A DNA stretch of 64,000 bases. It comes from Paenibacillus terricola (GTDB lineage Bacteria; Bacillota; Bacilli; Paenibacillales; Paenibacillaceae). The translations under genes were made by a program, and so were the position numbers. Positions within the stretch are counted from its first letter, which is position 1; each line of letters starts with the position of its first letter. Location of the stretch: assembly GCF_014779765.1 (NCBI RefSeq), contig NZ_JACXZA010000002.1, forward strand, positions 434,001 through 498,000, in the 5' to 3' direction. The notes beneath the pieces are model-generated. The model was given only the letters and a program-made list of their open reading frames with translations, searched no databases and was not told where the DNA came from. Positions 59,635 through 64,000 of the stretch are shown here, piece by piece.

Positions 59635-61452
59635 TTGGCAACGTTACTTCGATTACTGAAATACGTAAGACCGAGCGCGATGCTGGCTGTCGTGACGCTG
59701 GCGCTCATGTTCATCGCGACGCTGATCGATTTGCTTGCGCCTTGGGTGCTGCGCAAAGTGTTCGATGATGGCATTAGCAAGAATGACATGCACATGGTTT
59801 TACTGCTGGTACTTGCACTTCTAGGATTACAAGTAGGCAAAAGTTTAGGCAACTTCGTACAAGGGTACACGCAAGAATTGATTGGACAGAACGTCGTATT
59901 TACGCTTCGCAAGCAAATGTACGCACATCTGCAGCGTCTGCCGTTCAAGTATTACGATAAGGCACAGACTGGCCAGCTGATGTCCCGGATGACGGGCGAT
60001 ATTGAAGCGGTGAAGAACTTCGTCGGCTTCGGCGGGATGATGCTTGTGGCAGGTATGGCGACGTTCGTAGGCACGCTGATCTTCATGTGTTCCATGCAGT
60101 GGCAGGTGACCCTGCTCAGTCTTAGCCCGATTCCGGTACTGCTGCTCGTCATGTGGATGTTCAGCAATAAGGTAGGTCCGGCTTGGGGGCGAATTCGTGA
60201 GCAGATGGGCCGATTGACGACGACGCTGCAAGAGAATATCTCAGGTATTCGCGTCGTTAAAGCTTTCGCAAGCGAAGGCAAGGAGAAGAGCAAGTTCGCT
60301 GGCCGCAACGAGCAGAACTTCGAAACGAACATGCATCGCGCGCGGCTGGAAGCAAACGCTTTCCCGCTGATGGGTTTCTTGGGCGGCTTGACGTTCCTCA
60401 TCATGATCTGGGTCGGTGCGGTCTATGTTGCGAACGACAAAATGTCGCTCGGAACGTTCATGGCGTTCCAATGGTACACGTGGGGAATTATTTGGCCGCT
60501 TAATATGTTAGGCTGGCAGATCAACATCTTCCAACAAGCGCTGAAAGCAGCGCCTCGCGTGTTCGAAGTGATCGACACGAAGGTAGATATCGAATCACCA
60601 GAAGATGGCGGTATTGATACGGCCAACATTCGCGGAGTTGTGAAATTCCAGAATGTCACCTTCGCCTTCGACAAGAAGGATGATGAGCAGCCTGAAGATG
60701 CAAGTAAGAAGGAGGCGGCAGCAGCTTCTGAGCTTGAACTAACGCAACAAGAAACGAGCGCTGTGCTGCATAATATTCAGCTCGATATTAAACAAGGTGA
60801 AGTAGTTGCTGTACTAGGAGCGACGGGTTCCGGCAAGAGCAGTCTTATCGCCCTCCTGTCCCGCTTCTACGATGTGTCGGATGGCTCGGTCCAAATCGAC
60901 GGCATTGACGTTAGAGATTACGAGCTTGAAGGACTGCGCCGCAGCATCGGCATCGTACCGCAGGAAACATTCCTGTTCTCCGCTTCGATTCGCGATAACA
61001 TCGCGTTCGGTCGTCCAGATGCGACGCAGGAGCAAATCGAGAATGCAGCGAAGAAAGCGCAAATCCATGAGTTCATCGTCAACATGCCATATGGCTACGA
61101 CACGCTGATCGGCGAACGCGGCGTCGGCCTGTCAGGCGGTCAACGCCAGCGTGTTGCGCTTGCCCGTGCCATTCTGATGGATCCGCCGATTCTTGTACTC
61201 GATGAAGCGACTGCGAGCGTTGACACAGCAACGGAATCGGCAATCCATGAAGGACTGCTTGAAGTCATGAAAGGACGTACAACGTTCATTATCGCGCAGC
61301 GTCTATCATCGATTCGACGCGCGGATCGCATTATCGTGCTGGACAACGGCAGGATCGTTCAGCAAGGCACGCACCGCGAGTTAAACGAGCAGGACGGCTT
61401 CTTCCGCAGGCTGCTGGAGCGTCAAGAAATGGCATCGGCATCGGGTCATTAA
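59635..61452 (+). CDS. ABC exporter half-transporter A (degenerate-site partner)
   Basis: 605 residues: six-helix membrane domain (~1-310) followed by a nucleotide-binding domain. Walker A GATGSGKSS (~395), canonical signature LSGGQ (~499) and Walker B LVLDEATASVD; the switch-loop histidine is replaced by Gln555 (IIAQRLSS). A ~30-residue acidic/Ala-rich insert (DDEQPEDASKKEAAAASEL) interrupts the first strands of the ATPase. Starts with TTG 59635 after AGGAGAGAG. It most likely pairs with the next gene as a BmrCD/LmrCD-type multidrug or lipid exporter. Confidence 0.9.
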   Translation: MATLLRLLKYVRPSAMLAVVTLALMFIATLIDLLAPWVLRKVFDDGISKNDMHMVLLLVLALLGLQVGKSLGNFVQGYTQELIGQNVVFTLRKQMYAHLQRLPFKYYDKAQTGQLMSRMTGDIEAVKNFVGFGGMMLVAGMATFVGTLIFMCSMQWQVTLLSLSPIPVLLLVMWMFSNKVGPAWGRIREQMGRLTTTLQENISGIRVVKAFASEGKEKSKFAGRNEQNFETNMHRARLEANAFPLMGFLGGLTFLIMIWVGAVYVANDKMSLGTFMAFQWYTWGIIWPLNMLGWQINIFQQALKAAPRVFEVIDTKVDIESPEDGGIDTANIRGVVKFQNVTFAFDKKDDEQPEDASKKEAAAASELELTQQETSAVLHNIQLDIKQGEVVAVLGATGSGKSSLIALLSRFYDVSDGSVQIDGIDVRDYELEGLRRSIGIVPQETFLFSASIRDNIAFGRPDATQEQIENAAKKAQIHEFIVNMPYGYDTLIGERGVGLSGGQRQRVALARAILMDPPILVLDEATASVDTATESAIHEGLLEVMKGRTTFIIAQRLSSIRRADRIIVLDNGRIVQQGTHRELNEQDGFFRRLLERQEMASASGH

Positions 61453-61550
61453 TATCATTAATAATTGGAGAATGCGCGTAGTTGCAGCAATTATCGTTAT
61501 TTTACGAGACTAATAATTAATACAATTAACTATACAGAGGGGGAGTGCCA

Positions 61551-63380
61551 GTGAGTCAAGTCGAATGGGATTCGGAAGACGAACTGGAGGAAAAGCCGTT
61601 TCAACTCGCATACGTGCGCAGGCTCTTCCGCTACGTACTGCCGTATCGGCGAACGCTCGGCATTGTCATATTCATCGTACTGCTTAACATGGGGCTTAGC
61701 TTAGCTGAGCCGCTTATGCTTGGTTATTTGATTGATGATGGTATCGTGAAGAACAACATGGAGCTCATTACCTGGATCGGGGTATCGCTGCTTGCGTTCC
61801 GTTTCCTTGGCTGGTTGTTCGGCTACATCCATACGAAGTTGATTAACTTCACTGGCCAACGCGTCCTGTTCGATCTAAGGCAGCAGTTGTTCAATCACTT
61901 GCAGTCGCTGTCCTTCCGTTTCTTCGATGGACGCCCTGCAGGTAAGATCATGTCGCGGATTACGAATGATACGAACGCGATCGGCGAGTTGGTGAACGGC
62001 GGTCTGATCACGACGGTTATGGAAGTAACGCATCTGGTTGGTATCGTTGCGATTCTATTCTGGATGGATTGGCAGCTTGCGCTGCTCTCGTTCATTACAA
62101 TGCCGATGCTGTACTTGATCGTCAGCAAGCTTCGTCCGAAGATTGAAGGCTCTTGGTCGAAGTCGAGACGCACCATGTCTGCGATTAACGGCAACGTGAA
62201 CGAGACGATTCAAGGGATGCGCGTCGTTCAGGCGTTCTCGCGTCAGAAGGCGAATGACAACAAATTTAATGAGATTAATACGAACAACAAATCAGCTTTC
62301 ATGCGTGCGATCCGGATGGAATCGATGGTCTGGCCGCTCGTTGAGCTGATTGGTATGATCGGCACGTGTATCGTCGTTTGGTTCGGGGCGAAGCGGGTTA
62401 TCGACGGCGCGTTGTCCATCGGTTTCGTCATGGCGTTCATCAACTACTTATGGCGATTCTGGGGACCGCTTAGCTCCTTGTCGAAGGTGTACAGCCAGCT
62501 GTTGTCGGCGATGGCTTCCGCGGAGCGGCTGTTCGAAATTCTCGATACCGAGCCTGAGGTGAAAAATGCTGCGAGCGCGAAGGAGCTGCCGACGATTCGC
62601 GGCGAAGTGGAGTTCAAGAATGTGGCGTTCCAGTATGGTCCGGATAAGCCGGAGGTGCTTCACGGCATTAACTTGAAGGTGAAACCAGGTCAGCGGATCG
62701 CCATTGTCGGTCCGACAGGCGCCGGCAAGAGTACGATCGTCAACCTGCTCATGCGCTTCTATGATGCGACCGGCGGTCAAGTCATGATCGATGGTCACGA
62801 TGTGAAAGATGTGACGCTCGAATCGCTGCGAAGCCAGATGGGAATCGTGCTGCAGGACTCCTTTATTTTCTCCGGGACGATTGAAGAGAACCTCCTTTAC
62901 GGCAATGAAGATGCTACGGAAGAGAAGGTGATGGAAGCGGCGAAGAGCGTGCGCATCGATCAATTCGTAAGCAAGTTCCCAGATGGCTATGAGACGCAAG
63001 TTGAGGAACGAGGCAGTAAGTTGTCCGTTGGTCAACGCCAGCTTCTCGCATTCGGACGGGTGCTGCTGAGCGATCCTCGCATCCTCATTCTCGATGAAGC
63101 AACTTCGAGCGTCGATACGGAGACCGAGCAGCATATCCAAGAGGCATTGGCTCGGGTCTTGGAAGGCCGTACAGCGTTCATTATCGCGCACCGTCTGTCG
63201 ACGATCCGAGACGCGGATCTGATCGTTGTCGTTCGGGACGGCAGCATTACGGAACAGGGCACGCATGACGAGCTTATGAAGACGAGCGGTTTGTATGCGA
63301 ATCTCGTTCAGTCGCAGCTGCTTATGCAGCAGTCATTCAATGACGTTCTGAATGAGAAGTCGGAACAGCAAGTTGGATAA
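61551..63380 (+). CDS. ABC exporter half-transporter B
   Basis: 609 residues: a soluble N-terminus, six membrane helices (~30-330) and a nucleotide-binding domain with Walker A GPTGAGKST, Walker B LILDEATSSVD and switch His547 (IIAHRLST). The signature is LSVGQ (491-495) instead of LSGGQ. Paired with subunit A, the site built from A's P-loop and B's signature would be degenerate and the opposite one catalytic. GTG 61551 is preferred over GTG 61545, which overlaps the GGGGAG site. It follows subunit A by 98 bp. Confidence 0.9.
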   Translation: MSQVEWDSEDELEEKPFQLAYVRRLFRYVLPYRRTLGIVIFIVLLNMGLSLAEPLMLGYLIDDGIVKNNMELITWIGVSLLAFRFLGWLFGYIHTKLINFTGQRVLFDLRQQLFNHLQSLSFRFFDGRPAGKIMSRITNDTNAIGELVNGGLITTVMEVTHLVGIVAILFWMDWQLALLSFITMPMLYLIVSKLRPKIEGSWSKSRRTMSAINGNVNETIQGMRVVQAFSRQKANDNKFNEINTNNKSAFMRAIRMESMVWPLVELIGMIGTCIVVWFGAKRVIDGALSIGFVMAFINYLWRFWGPLSSLSKVYSQLLSAMASAERLFEILDTEPEVKNAASAKELPTIRGEVEFKNVAFQYGPDKPEVLHGINLKVKPGQRIAIVGPTGAGKSTIVNLLMRFYDATGGQVMIDGHDVKDVTLESLRSQMGIVLQDSFIFSGTIEENLLYGNEDATEEKVMEAAKSVRIDQFVSKFPDGYETQVEERGSKLSVGQRQLLAFGRVLLSDPRILILDEATSSVDTETEQHIQEALARVLEGRTAFIIAHRLSTIRDADLIVVVRDGSITEQGTHDELMKTSGLYANLVQSQLLMQQSFNDVLNEKSEQQVG

Positions 63381-63391
63381 GTAAGGATGTG

Positions 63392-63428
63392 AAGCAGATT
63401 GCGGACTTTTTCCGTAATCTGCTTTTTT
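63392..63428 (+). terminator. Terminator of the ABC exporter pair
   Basis: AAGCAGATTGCGGA (63392-63405) pairs with TCCGTAATCTGCTT (63411-63424), one G-T pair, then TTTT. Confidence 0.85.
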
Positions 63429-63526
63429 ATATTTTGCAACCATTTGAAATCGTAGTACGTCTGTAGGGGTGTGAATGAGACTTAATCAAGATTGTATTCT
63501 TTACATACGGGGAGCTGAGATTTCGG

Positions 63527-64000
63527 ATGAAGCAGAAGTTGAACAAGGTGATGCCGCTATGGTCCAAATTGTTAGTTGGTGCAGGTGCAACCGCCCTTCT
63601 GTTATTCGGTATAATGCCGGAATCTAAGACGCAGCTCGTATTGGCAGATCAGCCCGCCGTATCCGTGAACTGGGAAACGTACGAGGTGCATGCACCATTC
63701 TTAACGCCGCTATGGTCGGTGCCAGTCAGTAACTGGAACGACTCTTATAGCGGTATGGAGACGAAGGCTGCGCTTGCTGAAGATGGCCGAGTCATCGCAA
63801 TAGACAGCAAAGGTCAGTTATTCGCCCTAGATGCTGCTACAGGCAAACAGCTGTGGATCAAGGGAACGGGTTGGCAGCCGCTGCTTACTTATAATGAAGG
63901 AACCGTGTATGGTGCGCATAGTGATGGCCGCATATCCGCGATATCGGCGGACGGGAAGACGAATTGGATATCCGCTGTGAAGGTGGACAAGGCACAATCA
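63527..64000 (+). CDS. Exported PQQ-like beta-propeller repeat protein (partial, 3' end off window)
   Basis: The first 158 residues are visible. A basic start and hydrophobic stretch (LLVGAGATALLLFGIM) look like a signal peptide, with cleavage probably near residue 40. Then PQQ/WD-like blades follow: GRVIAIDSKGQLFALDAATG and KQLW, later GRISAISADGKTNW. Such propellers serve as scaffolds or extracellular binding modules rather than quinoprotein enzymes in Firmicutes. ATG 63527 has GGGGAG about 12 nt upstream. Open to the right edge without a stop. Confidence 0.75.
   Translation, partial: MKQKLNKVMPLWSKLLVGAGATALLLFGIMPESKTQLVLADQPAVSVNWETYEVHAPFLTPLWSVPVSNWNDSYSGMETKAALAEDGRVIAIDSKGQLFALDAATGKQLWIKGTGWQPLLTYNEGTVYGAHSDGRISAISADGKTNWISAVKVDKAQS

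Overview
The window reads as an ordinary chromosomal segment of a spore-forming, low-to-mid G+C Gram-positive bacterium, most likely of the family Paenibacillaceae (Paenibacillus/Cohnella type). The evidence is a Tlp spore protein, the MrfA-MrfB repair pair, a YpdA-type bacillithiol enzyme, a pdhABCD operon, LplB/YtcP-type sugar importers under an AraC regulator with a sensor domain, strong GGAGG ribosome binding sites and frequent TTG/GTG starts. No rRNA, tRNA, prophage, integrase or transposase gene was seen.

Layout. 1-5180: the tail of tlp, a membrane hydrolase, and mrfAB (mitomycin repair). 5200-6620: about 1.4 kb without genes, holding two kinds of tandem repeat: five degenerate 51-bp dyad units, then three copies of a ~360-bp unit made of successive hairpins. 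6739-12540: a tightly packed run of seven genes (oxidoreductase, HAD phosphatase, Fpg-like glycosylase, endonuclease IV, a small receiver-like protein, an ABC ATPase, an RlmM-like methyltransferase), most with overlapping or nearly abutting stop and start codons. 12600-15400: small genes of poorly known function, an XRE regulator and GrpB. 15570-24390: a pectin/rhamnogalacturonan uptake locus: AraC-type sensor-regulator, two paralogous binding lipoproteins, two permeases and a GH105 hydrolase. 24490-33250: a Ser/Thr kinase fused to a degenerate MinD-like domain, an ABC-F protein, a 168-bp inverted-repeat element, a two-component system, an NlpC/P60 protein, an MBL hydrolase, a TRIC-type channel and a low-Mr tyrosine phosphatase. 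33660-43610: an esterase, pdhABCD, an acyl-CoA thioesterase, thyA-dfrA and gltD. 43790-53480: a wall-hydrolase-like membrane protein, topB, a HAD protein, a small gene behind two LexA-like boxes, an orphan ABC ATPase, a membrane-tethered receiver domain and an APC permease. 53840-64000: MOSC protein, APH-type kinase, YdjC/ChbG deacetylase, methyltransferase, YpdA, an unrecognised conserved protein, a 51-residue peptide, a heterodimeric ABC exporter and the start of a PQQ-repeat protein.

Most genes belong to well-known families. The least explained material is the repeat tract at 5200-6620, the two-box SOS-like promoter at 49521-49570, the kinase/MinD-like fusion, the inverted-repeat element with a shortened relative, and several small genes too short for routine ORF calling. 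Family calls rest on reading translated sequence and motifs; no database search was run.
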